Below, piece after piece: positions 28,245 to 41,616 of a stretch of 64,000 bases of DNA (its first letter is position 1; the number at the start of each line of letters is the position of its first letter). This stretch comes from Piromyces finnis. Lineage: Eukaryota > Neocallimastigomycota > Neocallimastigomycetes > Neocallimastigales > Neocallimastigaceae. The position numbers were made by a program, and so were the translations under genes. The notes under the pieces were generated by a model. The model ran no database searches, was not told the origin of the DNA, and saw nothing but the letters and a program-made list of their open reading frames with translations. Location: positions 186,001 to 250,000 of the forward strand of contig MCFH01000044.1 in NCBI GenBank assembly GCA_002104945.1, given 5' to 3'.

Positions 28245-29554
28245 CTTTTATTATTATTATTATTTATTATTAATTAATTAAATTTCAAAATTTATATTAT
28301 TAATTTTTTTTTTTTTCTTGTAAATTGTAAATGCATTTTATTATTTAAGAGAGTAATTTAGAATACATCAATAATAATATAAATATAAAAATATAATATT
28401 TAAGTAAGTTTGTTAGTTAGTATCAAAATGAATGAATATATATTTTATATATTTAAAACACTAAATGTTGTTAAATATAATTTTATTTATCATTATTAAC
28501 AATTTAATATTAATTTTTGCTAAAAAAAATATATATATTATATAAACCCTGATTTCTTATTCCTATTTGTCGAACAAAATTAACCATATTAAATCCCTGT
28601 CTTAATTCTATACTTTAGTATTTATTCTTTAATATCATGAATGATTTAAATAAATAACTATATAAAATTAATTATTATAGAAATTAATCCAAAAAGAAAT
28701 ATATATTTAATAATTAATAATAATGTTTTTACTGTTTTTAAATATACTAAAAACTTTTCTTTCTTCCATTGATAATTATTTAATCATTATTTATAATATA
28801 TATTTTTAATTATTTTAAAAATATATTTCTTTAATTCTTCAAATAAATTATTTTTATTTCATTAAAAAAGTTAACTTATTTTATTGAATTATTTAATTGT
28901 TAATCTTGGTTTTTTTTTTTTAAAAAAAAAATAAAAAATAAAGAAATAAAATAAAAGGGGGTTATTTGTTATTTAGATTTCATACTTTTATATTTTATGT
29001 ATACTTACATAATAAAAACATTATTAACACATTTGTTTTAAAATTAAAATTTTAAAGATTTTACTCTTATTTTGTTTTATTATTTTATTAAGTATAAATA
29101 ATAAATAATATATTTTAATTATGATTAAAAATTAGTTTTTCCTATATATACCTATAATTATTTAATAATTAATTAAATTTATCAAAATAAATAAATATAT
29201 AAATAAATATATAATAAAATAAAATATTTGTATCACTTAATTGACATACTTTTATACAGAATAATTATCAATTTCAAATAATTATTTATCTTAAAAATTA
29301 TATTATGACATATGAATATATAATTGTTCATTATTATAATTATAAAATATTTTTAATATATGTATTTTTATTTTAAAGATTTTTATTTTTATTTTATTTT
29401 ATTTTTTTTTTAAAAAAAAAAATAAGTTTATAAATGATTTATATTTAAAAAAATATAGCGCCGATAAGATAAATTAAATTAAATAGTTTATGACAATAAA
29501 TAAATAACTGGAAAATAATTAAAAACAAAAAAATCTATAATTATAAATTTATTT
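28245..29554. other. Intergenic, AP-3 delta promoter and NOP16 3' region
   Basis: 1.3 kb, AT-rich. T-A junctions at 28910-28931 (T12A10) and 29402-29422 (T10A11). No gene or RNA seen. Confidence 0.5.
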
Positions 29555-30437
29555 TTATTCCTGTTGTTCAAGTGATTTCAAGTACTTTTCACATTTCTTT
29601 TTTAATTGTTTTGCGGTTAATTGATATTTATTTAATTTAAGGTCCCTAAACATAGCCTAAAATTGTATAATTGAATTATTATTTGAGAATAATTAAATAA
29701 ATATTTTAAAGATTTTTATCAATCAATTATTATCTTAAATATAATAATTCAAATACTTACTTGATAATCATCTCCATGTTTTGCAATTAAATCTTTACAT
29801 ATTAATTCTTCATTGGAAGATATATGTCTTTCAGGTTTTGGAATAGCATTTGCTGCAGCAACTTGTGCTTCAAGCACTGTTTAAAAAATCATATTTAAAT
29901 ATTTAATAATATGCACAATTAATTGTAAATTTTGAAATTTTAATAAATTTTTAATATATATTTTTCAAATATAAAATAAACACATATATATTATTATTAT
30001 TATTTACTTTTAACAATTTCAGTTGATTCGCTGTTTTGTTTCTTAATACGTTTTTGACCAATTCTAGCACCGATGTGTAATGAATTATAATCTACATTAT
30101 CAACTAATGTAAGTTCTGGATCAGCTGATTCTAAAGAATCTTTTACTTTTTCAGTCATACGTTTAAGATATTCATCTTTTTTAAATTGTTCTTCTTCATC
30201 AACAGTCATGGCTGCAGTATGATTACTATTAATACCACCAGAAACATCATTTAAATTTCCAATTAAACCTATACGTTCATAATTTTGAATAAGTGTTAGA
30301 TTTTTATCCCAATTGTCTCTAATAAGCTTTGGAGCAGTAGCCAAAGAAGGTTTTCTTTTATTATGACGATTTGCTACTCTTCTTGTAACCTTTGAACTTG
30401 GATTCTTAATCTTCTTTCTAGCTGAAGGTCTAGCCAT
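29555..30437 (-). CDS. NOP16: Nucleolar protein 16 (60S ribosome biogenesis)
   Basis: Assembly factor of the pre-60S ribosomal particle in the nucleolus. Three exons, minus strand: 30437-30008, 29876-29761, 29656-29555; 215 residues, near the usual 180-230. The basic start MARPSARKKIKNPSSKVTRR and the PKLIRDNWDKNLTLIQNYE block are the family hallmark. HIGARIGQKRIKK follows, and the last exons give the C-terminal signature KHGDDYQAMFRDLKLNKYQL followed by TAKQLKKKCEKY. The intron phases agree (1 and 0). The start is 1.1 kb from the divergent DUS3 start, so the two may share a promoter region; both act in translation-machinery production. Confidence 0.93.
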
Positions 30438-31556
30438 TTTTTTCTTTTAAATAATATAAATAATATATATAATTAAATAATTAATTTCATTTATAATAAA
30501 ATATATTTGCCTTTTCTAATTTTATTTTTTATATTTTTCTATTTTCCTATTTATATTTATTTTTTTTTATTTATTTTTATTTTTATTTTCATTAATATTT
30601 ATATTTTATATTTCCTAATATTATAGTAATTTCTTTTATACATACAATTCAAAATATTTTATAATTGACTATAAAATTAAAAATTAAAAAGAAAAAAAAT
30701 TTATATTTAAAATTTTTAAAAAAAAAAAAATTAAAATTTCATATATATTAGAATACATTACATTGATAATACTAATCTATTATTGGTTGAATATTTTAAT
30801 GTAATAGAATTTTATTATTTTTAAAATTATCAAAATAATATATTTTTTAAAAAATATAACTATTATTTAATAATAAAGTGATCATAACAATTGATTGGTT
30901 TTTTTTAGTATTTACTATAAAAATTGTTTAATTATAAAGAATTTTATGGCTGATAAATAAAAAAAATAAATATATTATATTAATTATGGCGTAGTTACCA
31001 AATGATCTATAAAGTTATTTTTATATTAAATAAAAAAATGTTTTTTTTTTATTTTTATTTTTTTTTAATTTTTTTTTATTTTATTTTTGTATAACTTAGG
31101 TAAATTTAACATAGGTATAATAGGTATTTATAAAGTGATTTCTTTTGTTGAAATTAAGTAAAAAACTTTTTATTTAAATTTTAAAATCCTCAAAATTCAA
31201 TTTTCTTATATAACTATATAAATTTATACATATATCAAGAAACATTTAAAATTATATTATTAGATAATATATTTTGAATCAATATAAAATATATATTATT
31301 AATAATAAATACTAATTAAATTTTCGAAAAATATAAATTCTTATTAAAGTATTTTTTATTTGTATATAACTTAATAAAGTAGTACATTAAATAAAATAAG
31401 AAAAATAAATAAATAAAAACTTTTTGAAAATTATATTATGTAAATTTATTTATATATATATATATTATTTTATAATTATTTCATATAATTTATTAAATTT
31501 TTTTTTTTCAATTCTCATTTTACAATTTTGATTATATTTGAATATTTAAGAATAAA
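30438..31556. promoter_or_regulatory. Divergent NOP16 / DUS3 intergenic region
   Basis: 1.1 kb between two divergent starts. It must hold both promoters. Sequence is AT-rich with runs of A and T, including an A run near 30718-30730. No specific motif can be called. Confidence 0.5.
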
Positions 31557-33924
31557 ATGGCAACCGAAGAAAAAAAAGAATGGCCAAAGGGTGTTTCACC
31601 AATTAAAAAAGAATATGTTATCAAAGTTTTTGATAATGAAGATGAATATGAAAATAATGAAAATTCGGAACAAACTTCAAAGCAAGACAAAAAAAGAAAA
31701 TTTGATAAAAAAAATGAAAGGAATAAGAAAATTAGAGGAATGAATAAAAATAGAATTGTTACATATGTAAAAGATGAGACAGATCTTTGTAACAGATTTA
31801 GTAATTATCTCTTTTTAATGTTTAAATATTATAATTATAATTAAACATACTTCAACTTATTTTTTATAATAATTATATAATTTTTTTTATTAAATTTTAA
31901 AAATAATTAAATTAGTTCATGGTACCTGTACTAATGGAGATAAATGCAAATGGGGTCATAACATTAAAGAATACTTGGATCATAAAGAGCCGGATCTTAG
32001 TAATGAATGTCCAAATTATGTAGTGTATAATCGTTGTCCATACGGTGTTAAGTGTAGATTTTTTTCAGGACATAAAGAATTCGAAAAAGTTAATGAATGT
32101 TATAAAAATGGTAAGGATATAGATCCAAATGATATAATTGTAGGTCTTCCACAGACTTGTAACGGAGAAAATGAAGATAGTCAAACACTTAATATTGTTG
32201 GTGGTAATATACAACGTATACTTAGAAAAAAAGAATTTAAATTTGAAAAAGCAGATGAATTTATCAAACGATATGATGAATATAAAAAACAAAGAGATGC
32301 TATTGTTGATAGTTTTTCAAAGAAAATGCAAGAAAGAAAAAGTAATGGTGTTGTTTCATCTTCAGAATCTATTGAAACTAAAACTCCAGACGCTAGTAGT
32401 GCAAATGTTAATGATTCTATACTTGATTTAGCTCCATTAGATGATAAAAGTAAGAGTCAAAATGAATTAAACTATATTCATGAAACCAAACTTAGAAAAT
32501 TTGATCATGACACATATGAAACTAGGTTAAAACCAGAAGAAAAGAAACGCATCGATTTCCGTGATAAACTTTATTGTGCTCCATTAACAACAGTAGGTAA
32601 TCTTCCTTTCCGTAGAATTATAAAAAAATTTGGCTGTGATATTACATGCGGTGAAATGGCTGTTGCCAAAAATATTTTAGATGGAAATAAAAATGAATGG
32701 GCTTTGTTACGTCGTCATAAATCAGAAGATATATTTGGTATTCAACTTACAGGTGGTGACCCAGAATTAATTACACGTGCAGCTGAAATAATTAACCATC
32801 AAACTCAAGTTGATTTTATTGATTTAAATATTGGATGCCCAATTGATGCTATGTTTAATGCAGGTGCAGGTAGTGCATTAATGGGAAAAACCAATAAGTT
32901 AAGAGAAGCAATTCAAGGTATTAATTATGTAACAGATTGTCCACTTACAATTAAATTAAGAACAGGAATATATAAAAATAAAAATATTGCTCATAAATTG
33001 TTGCCAAAATTTGATGATTGGGGAGTTCAATTGTCAACTCTTCATGGCCGTTCTCGTGAACAAAGATATACCAAACTTGCAGATTATGATTATATCAAAA
33101 CATGTGTTGATGAACTTGGTGACCGTCAAATGGTAAGATTAAAATAAAAAATTCAAAAATTTTACCTTTATTAATAAATTATAAATTGTTGTTTATACTA
33201 TTACGAATTATAATATATAATAATATATATATATATTAATTATTATTTATTTTTATTTTATTAAATTTTCGAATAATACATAATAATCATTTTTAAAACA
33301 GGCTCTATATGGTAATGGTGATATTTTCTCATGGGAAGAATACTATCAAAAAAAAGAATATTCGGGAGTTTCTGGAATTATGATTGGACGTGGAGCTTTA
33401 ATTAAACCTTGGATTTTCAAAGAAATTAAAGAAAGACAAAATTATGATATTCAAGCTTCTGAACGTTTAGAAATTATGAATGAATTTTGTAAATTTGGTT
33501 TAGAACATTGGGGTACAGATACTGTAGGTGTCAATACAACCAGAAGATATTTATGTGACTGGCAAAGTTTTCTTCATCGTTATATACCAATTGGATTAAT
33601 GGAAGTTTTACCACAAAAAATTAACGATCGTCCACCAGTATACTTTGGTCGTAATGAACTTGAAACTTTAATGGGTAATATTATCAAAATAATTATTATA
33701 TATTTTTTATTATTAAAAAAAAAAAGTAATCTATTTAAAAGAAAAAATAAATAAATTACTTTATATTAAATATATATAAATCTTTTAATATAATCATAAA
33801 AATTTTATTAGCATCACCAAAAGCCAGTGATTGGATCAAATTAACAGAAAAAACTATTTTAGGTCCTGCTCCAGAATCATTTACATTTACACCAAAGCAT
33901 AAAGCAAATGCTTATGAAGGATAA
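31557..33924 (+). CDS. DUS3: tRNA-dihydrouridine(47) synthase 3
   Basis: FMN-dependent enzyme that reduces uridine 47 of tRNA (and some mRNA sites). Four exons: 31557-31800, 31916-33132, 33302-33674, 33812-33924; 648 residues, matching fungal and animal DUS3. Two CCCH zinc fingers precede the catalytic part: [19 protein letters not shown], whose first Cys comes from exon 1, and [19 protein letters not shown] then SGH. The TIM-barrel opens [18 protein letters not shown]. The catalytic Cys lies in [22 protein letters not shown]-binding motifs [10 protein letters not shown] and [13 protein letters not shown] follow, then the helical domain to the C-terminus. Phases agree at all introns. Start chosen at [13 protein letters not shown]; an upstream ATG in another frame at 31528 is not used. 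Confidence 0.95.
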
Positions 33925-34353
33925 ATTAAATTGCAACATTTATATACTTTGCATTTAAAATTATTAATATTCAACTTTTGAAATATAAATTAGATATATT
34001 TATGTTTTTTAATATATTATAAAATTAAAAATTATTCTTTACTAGATACTAAATTAATAAAATTATATAATTTATTCATAATGACACTCATTAAATCTAT
34101 CGATATGTTATCTGATTTTATATCCTCATTAAAAAATGTTTTTAATAATAAAAAATATTTAATAATTTTTAAATAAAATTGATAATAATTAATATATAAT
34201 AATAAAAAGAAAATATTAAAAAGAAAAGTGTTTATTTATTATTATCAAAAAAAAAAAAAAAAAAAAAAAAGAAAAAAAAGAAAGAAAGAAAGAAAAAGTA
34301 AATTGTTAGAATGTAATGATAATTATATTAGACTTTATAAATTTACAAATTAA

Positions 34354-34396
34354 ATAATAATAATAATAATGTTGTTGTTGTTGTTGTTGTTGTTGA
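34354..34396. repeat. Compound microsatellite (AAT)n(GTT)n
   Basis: About six AAT units run directly into about eight GTT units. It lies in non-coding DNA. GTT runs are much less common in this window than AAT runs. Confidence 0.9.
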
Positions 34397-36130
34397 TATT
34401 ATATTTATAACATAATAATGGATAATCCAAATTCTTAAACTAAAATTGAATGAAATCTGAATTTTTATAATAAATTAAATTGTTAAATAATAATTAAGAG
34501 TTTTTATAATAAATAAAGTTATTAAAATTATTATTTACAAACTTGTCACACATTTTTGATGTATACATTACAAAATTACAATAAAACTTCAAAATAAATA
34601 TTTACTTTTATTATTAGTGATTATTATTAATAATAGAATAATAAAATAGTTGTAGAGTTTCAATTGTATGTTTTAATGTCTTAATATTCTTCAGATAATT
34701 TTGCAAATTATTTATAATAAAACTTTTCATTATATTTTGTTATTAATCATAATAATTTTCCAATTGAATTTTAATTATTATTAAACTCCTCAAACCTTGA
34801 CTTTTTAAAAAAATTCGAATAATCAATTAAGATATATATTAAGTAAATTGATATTTTGCTTTATTATTATAAATAAATTTTTAATTAAAATAAGTTTCTA
34901 ATTCATGTATAAAGATTAACATATCATTAGAATATTGAAATATTTTTTTTAACTAATTTATTATTCAAGCCAGAGTTAATTATACATATATAATTTTTCT
35001 GTATTTAAAATTGATATATAATTAGTGATAAAAGTGTTTTTATTCATTTTATATTTATATTCATTTTTATTATATTATTAAAAATGGTATAATTGAAATT
35101 GTCCTCCCTCATAATCCCGATTATTAATAAAACTTATTAAATTTAAATTTATCTTAGAATACTATTTGATGAATTTTTCATACTTCTGGAACCTAAAACT
35201 TATAATAAATCATTGTTAAAGATATTATTAATTTAAACCAAATTTAAAGGTAAAAAGTTTTTATATAATAGAAGAATTATACTACTAATTATCAGAACAA
35301 TAAGCTATAAGCTGTAATGATTGCAAAAAAAAAAATAAATAAAATATAAAAATTTATATATTATTCTTATCATTGTTATTATATATCGTTATATAACTTA
35401 ATATAAAATCATTATATATACAATATTATACATTAATATAAAATATATATTACGAAATTTTATATATATATTAATATATATTATAATTAATTTTATAATT
35501 TTATAATATCTTAATATTTTATTTTTATAAATAAATTTAATTTATAAAAACTAATTAAATAATAATTAAATAGTATCATGTTTTTAATATTTCAAATTTA
35601 TATATCATAAATATAATATATTGATTATTATTTTATACTAAATATTTTTTTTTTTTTATATTTACATAGTTCATAATATAAATCTAAAGAAACATTATAA
35701 AACGTTTTTCTTTTTTTTTTTTTTTATTTATATTAATAAATATATATATAAAAGGAAATAATTTAAACGTTCTTAACAAAAAATAAAGAAAGAAAAATTA
35801 TAATATACAAAGAATATAAAAATATATTATATAGCTAATTTCTTTCTTTAAAATTATCTTATTTTTTAAATGAATTGTTTAATTCTTATAATATTTATAA
35901 ATTAAAGAATTATTAATACAATTAGTTTTTTAAAAAAATAAGATAAAAAGAACGTTTCATTATAAATAGTAATTCATTTTATAAGTATATATATAGCAAA
36001 AATAAAAAAAAAAAAAAAAAAAAAAAGAAAAGAACAAAAAAAAAAAAAAAAAAATACAAAAGTTTTGAGAAAAAAATAAGAGGAAAAAGAAGCTAAGAAT
36101 TAATCAATACTATAAAAGTAAATTATATTT

Positions 36131-36532
36131 AAAACTATATTATGGATGGATTTTTTAATCACATTATTATTATATTTAATATCAATACAGCATTATTATT
36201 TTTCGTGAAAAAATATTTATTCATTCATAGCTATAATTTAAAACTATAATCTTCAACAATAATAATATAATAAAATTCGAAAAATTTCAATTTATAAAAT
36301 AAAATAAAGAAAAAAAATGTATCTGCAATAATAAAACTGTGTTATGGATGGAATTTTTAGTCACATATTATTATTATGTTTAATATCAATAAAACATTAT
36401 TATTCGTGAAAAAAGTATTTATTAATTTATAGTTATAATACAAAACTATATTCTTCAACAATAATATTTAATAATACAATTCGAAATATTTCAATTTATA
36501 AAATAAAGAAAAGAAATGTATCTTCTTTAATA
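36131..36532 (+). repeat. Tandem duplication, two copies of about 200 bp
   Basis: Copy 1 (36131-36332) and copy 2 (36333-36532) align along their full length at roughly 85% identity by eye. Shared landmarks in the same order are TATGGATGGA, TTTAATATCAATA, TTCGTGAAAAAA, CTTCAACAATAAT, TTTCAATTTATAAAATAAA and AAATGTATCT. The copies differ by substitutions and small indels that break any common reading frame, so coding is unlikely. They end about 540 bp before the PP4 start codon. Confidence 0.88.
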
Positions 36533-37070
36533 AAAGGTTACTTTTACATAAAAAATGAGAATATTTAAATTTGTTTTATAACTAAATATATAAAATGTAT
36601 ATATACACATTTCTTTTAAATATGATTTCAATAAAATAATAATCAGTGTTGAAATTTCTTGAAATCTCAATTTAAAATAATTTCTCAAAATCTATTTTTA
36701 TAATATATAATACTAATATATAAATATAATAATAATAAAGCAATAATGATAAAAATATTATTAATAATAAAAGAAATTAAAGATCAATCATTTATTAAGA
36801 TATATAAGAAATTTCTTCAATATGTATAAATATATTTTTGAATTAAGATTATGAAGTTTATATTTTAATAGTAACTGATTTATATATATATATATAAAGT
36901 ATAAATAAATAAATAAATTATATCATATATTGGAGACTATTAAATTTATAAATATATTGAAATCCATCTTTAAAAGATATAAGTTTAAACATATAACATA
37001 ATAAATTATTAATTTAATATTTTTTTTTTAAAAAAAATAAATCATTTTATAGTTTTTTTAAAAAAAAAAT

Positions 37071-38644
37071 ATGGGAAGCGATTTAGATAGGTATATTATT
37101 TATATATATTGTATATTTTATAATTTATTTTAATAATTTCATTTTATTTTTTTAATTCGTTAATATAATACAAAAATTAAAAGGCAAATTGAGCAACTTA
37201 GACGTTGTGAAGTAATTAAAGAAAGCGAAGTTAAAGATTTATGTAATAAGGCTCGTGAAATTTTAGTAGAGGAAAGCAATGTTCAACGTGTAGATGCACC
37301 TGTCACTGTGAGTGATTTTAACATAATTATATATATATAGCATACAATTAAACTAATTTAAGTAATAATTAATAATAAACAATAAAATTATAATTGCTAT
37401 TTATTCATTTATTATACAAAAAGATTTGCGGTGATATTCATGGACAATTTTATGATTTAAAAGAATTATTTAAAGTTGGAGGAGAATGTCCAGAAACAAA
37501 TTACTTATTTATGGGTAAATAATTCTTTAAAAGGAAACTTTATTTAATATTAATAGTTATATATAATCAATAATTATTGATTAATTAAATATAATGAATA
37601 ATAATATTATAAATTTATCATGATATATATTATAAATAATAATATTAGGTGATTTTGTTGATCGTGGATTTTACAGTGTCGAAACTTTCCTATTGTTATT
37701 AGCTCTTAAAGTTAGATATCCAGATCGTATTACATTAATTCGTGGAAATCATGAAAGTCGTCAAATTACTCAAGTTTATGGTTTTTACGATGAGTGTTTA
37801 CGTAAATATGCTTCAGTAAATGTCTGGCGTTACTGTTGTGAAATTTTCGATTACCTAAGTCTTTCAGCAATTATTGATGATAGAATTCTTTGTGTACACG
37901 GCGGTCTTTCCCCTTCTATAAATACCCTTGATCAAGTAAATATAAATAATTAAAAATATAATAGCACATTTTTAAAAATAAGAATAATATTTTTATACAA
38001 TAGTTATTCTGTAAAATAATAAAAATAATAACTTAATAAATTATGTATTTTTAGATTAGAACTATAGACAGAAAACAAGAAGTACCACATGATGGTGCAA
38101 TGTGTGATTTACTTTGGTCTGATCCAGATGAAATCGAAGGTTGGGGTTTAAGTCCAAGAGGTGCAGGATATCTTTTTGGTGGAGATGTAGTTGAATCGGT
38201 AATGCAAAAATTAATATTAAATAATATATTAAATAGTATTAAATTGGTTATAAATATTAATTATATATAATTTATTATTTTATGTAAAATAATTTAGTTT
38301 ATTCATGCAAATAATTTAGAGTTAATTGCAAGAGCTCATCAACTAGTAATGGAGGGATATAAATCAATGTTTAAAGATACGATAGTTACAGTATGGTCAG
38401 CGCCAAATTATTGTTACCGATGTAACAATGTTGCAGCAATATTAGAGCTGGACGAACATTTAAATAGAAATTATAGAATATTTGAAGCTGCACCTCAAGT
38501 AAAAATTTTTTACTATATTAATTTAAACCTTTATTGAAAAAAAAATAATTTTGTTAATATTTTTTATATCCATAATTATTTTAATTTTTGTAGGAGGCTA
38601 GAGGTATTCCTGCTAAAAAACCAGCACCAGACTATTTCTTATAG
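37071..38644 (+). CDS. PPP4C: Serine/threonine protein phosphatase 4 catalytic subunit
   Basis: Metal-dependent PPP-family phosphatase acting in DNA-damage response, microtubule organisation and signalling. Seven exons: 37071-37090, 37184-37307, 37424-37514, 37649-37935, 38055-38198, 38298-38498, 38594-38644; 305 residues (human 307). The sequence is almost colinear with animal PP4: [74 protein letters not shown] and [10 protein letters not shown]. The PP4-specific C-terminus ends in DYFL, the carboxymethylation tail. All metal-ligand motifs are intact. Exon 1 is only 20 bases, and the start sits directly after a T7A10 junction. The start is forced by similarity, being two residues shorter than the animal protein. 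Confidence 0.97.
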
Positions 38645-38822
38645 GCTTAATTACTCATTATCTATAAATAAATTTTCTTTAATTTCAATTTTTAAATTTT
38701 ATTTTATTTTATTTTTTTTTTTTTTACACATTTAAATAATAATAACTTTTACTTTTAACTTCAACCTCAAATCCTTCAATTTTATACATTTTGTTTTAAT
38801 TACAATCAATCAAAAAAAAAAA

Positions 38823-38856
<34 letters not shown>

Positions 38857-39012
38857 TAGTTAAATAAATTCACGATAGTTTTAAAATAAAGCAAAACAAA
38901 AACAAAATAAAATAAATAATACCTTGAAAAAATTAAAATATATAAATAATTAGTTTAACATAAAAATTAGTTTTATTTAACTCTAAAATCTAATTATAAA
39001 AATTCAAAATTT

Positions 39013-39055
<43 letters not shown>

Positions 39056-39292
39056 TATTTTTATTTTTATTTTTATTTATTTATCATTTATTTTATCTAT
39101 GTGTTATTTATATAAAGATCGATATACTAATTCAAAATTATTAAATATTTTTAATATTCCTAAAAATAATATAAATATCTATTAAATAAAATAATAAAAA
39201 ATATTCAATATTATTTATTTTAACTAAATCGTATATATTTTCTACTCTAATTTATTTAAATATTTAAAATACAATTATATTAAAACAATTAT
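38645..39292. other. Convergent intergenic region
   Basis: Between PP4 and SHQ1 3' ends. Holds an AAT microsatellite (about 38822-38856) and a T run of about 37 bases (about 39017-39053). No gene seen. Confidence 0.65.
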
Positions 39293-41573
39293 TTATTCAT
39301 CTTCTTCTATTGCATCTATTTCTTTTGCTATCATTTCACATTCTTCTAAATCAAAACCAATATCTTGTTTTGGAACTTTAAAAGTATGCAATTCTGAGGC
39401 TAATGATTTTAATACTTTTTTACTATATATTATAAAATTGAAAATATTTTATTGTTTATTAATTTCATTTATTATTACAAAAAAAATATAAATTAACAAT
39501 GTAAGTTTAAATTGATTTTACCTGCATCTTTGAACCCATATACAATAATCGTCAATCCAACAACGATTATATATATAATAACTTTCTTGACTTTCAAATA
39601 ATTTCTTCATATGAAGTAACGCTTTAAGAATTGCGACTTTTCCTAATTTAAAAAGAACATAAATATCCATAATGCATTTCATTGATAAATCAAAATTTCG
39701 ATAAAGTGGATAACATAATGAACGTCTAATACATGCTATTAAAGTTTCTTTAAGAGTTGTGAATGTATCAAAACATGAAAGAGAAGAGCTTAAATTAACG
39801 ATTGTCCATGGTGATTCAACAGTAGATTCACCCTCTGTTGTACGATTATCATAACTATATGCAAATAAAAGATCAACTAAACCTAAATATAAAGCTTTTT
39901 CATTAATAATATTAACTATATATGAATTTTAAATAATGATAGAATTATAAAAATTTTTAATATCCATAATGTATTTATTATAAAAAAAAAACCATAAATT
40001 AATATTATTAATTTTTTAAAATATTAAAATTACAAAATAAAAAAAAAAAAAAAAATATTAGATGAAAGAAATTAATTTTGAAATTAAAATTATATTTATT
40101 AAGTTTAAATTACATTCAATATTTGGAAGGTTTGTCATCATTCGATTTTCTTCTTCTGTAAATTTGAAAAATGAATCTATTTTTTCTTCATCAATTTGCA
40201 TTTGATTTTCAGTAGATGATTCACTTAATGGCTTTAATTCATTCATAACCCTATTAATTGGAACATTATCATCCAAAGATTTAATAATAGGTTGTTTTTC
40301 AATCCATTCAATATTTTCATCTAATTTTTTAACATTATCTGAAATATCTTGTACATTATTAAATACTGAAGGTTTCGAAACTTCCAATTTTTTAGTATCT
40401 ATATTAACAATATCAATTTTACTACTACTGTCATTATTATTATCATTATTATTGTTGCTGTTGCTGTTGTTATTATTGTTGTTATCGAAGTCCAATTCAA
40501 TAATTAATGGTTTCTGAGTCTTATTATTTGTAAAATCTTGATTCTTAAATATATCATTTTCAGATGTATTAGTTATATTAAAAGTAGAAGATGAATTGAA
40601 CATTTCATCATCATTTTTATTTTCATTTTTATTTTTATTTTCATCTTCATTTTCATTTGAAAAAGAAACTTCATCTTTGGTATCAGTTTTTGATTTATTT
40701 GAATTAAATAATTGATCATCTTCTGACAAATCAATAATTAATGGTCCTTTCTTTTTATTTAATTGTTGATAATCAACTTCATAATTATTCAATGTATTTT
40801 CTAATTCAATTAATACATTGGAGGTGGTAATAGGTTTTTTATTTGAAGATAGATCTGAAGTATCTTTATTATCTTTTATTTCTAGATTTTCATTTTCATA
40901 TGAATTAGATTCTATTTTATCAATATTTGTATTTGGCAAATCAACATCCATATCAATATTCATTTTTGATACTTTATTTTCTAATTGAGTTAATTCGTCC
41001 TTTTTTTCTTTCTGTATCTTTTTTAAAATAGTCCATGTTTTTGGTTTATATTTTAAAAAGTATTTAATTTCTTCATTGTTTATAAAATTATCCCTAATCA
41101 AGTATTTTTAATTTTAAATTTTTAATACTAATCCTTTTATATATTATCATATATATAAATATATTTAATTATTTACATACATATAATAATCATCATCAAA
41201 TTTTTCATCTTCTTGTATCAAACGTAATGCTCTTCTACTCTCTGGACTAGATGTATCCAATACTTCTGCAAATTCTCTATTTACCACATCTGAACCTATT
41301 TCTTGTAATTGACGTCCAAGTCCAGTATATTTATTATCGAAACCATAATGAGAATTTAATAACAAATCATTATTCTATTTTTAATTAGTATATGTATTTC
41401 AAATGTATAATATTGAAGTTAGAAAAAAAATATTTTAATTTATTATACATTTAATAATTATACAGTAAACTTAATTTATATATAAATGTTAAAAATTTTC
41501 ACTAACTTCAGTTTTTGGTAATTCTTGAGGTAAATCCCAATCAATTTCATCTTATTTAAAACATTTATAGATT

Positions 41574-41616
<43 letters not shown>

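Larger units (their letters stand above)
33925..37070. other. 3.1-kb intergenic region upstream of PP4
   Basis: No gene recognised. It contains a poly-A run (about 34248-34270), a GAAA tract (34277-34298), a compound (AAT)6(GTT)8 microsatellite (34354-34396), two long A runs (36004-36026 and 36037-36053), the tandem duplication at 36131-36532, and T-A junctions just before the PP4 start (37021-37037 and 37053-37069). Confidence 0.55.

Noticed and set aside
36142-36246. Short open frame starting ATGGATGGA in repeat copy 1
   Set aside because: The second repeat copy has indels and an early stop in the matching frame, so there is no sign of coding constraint.
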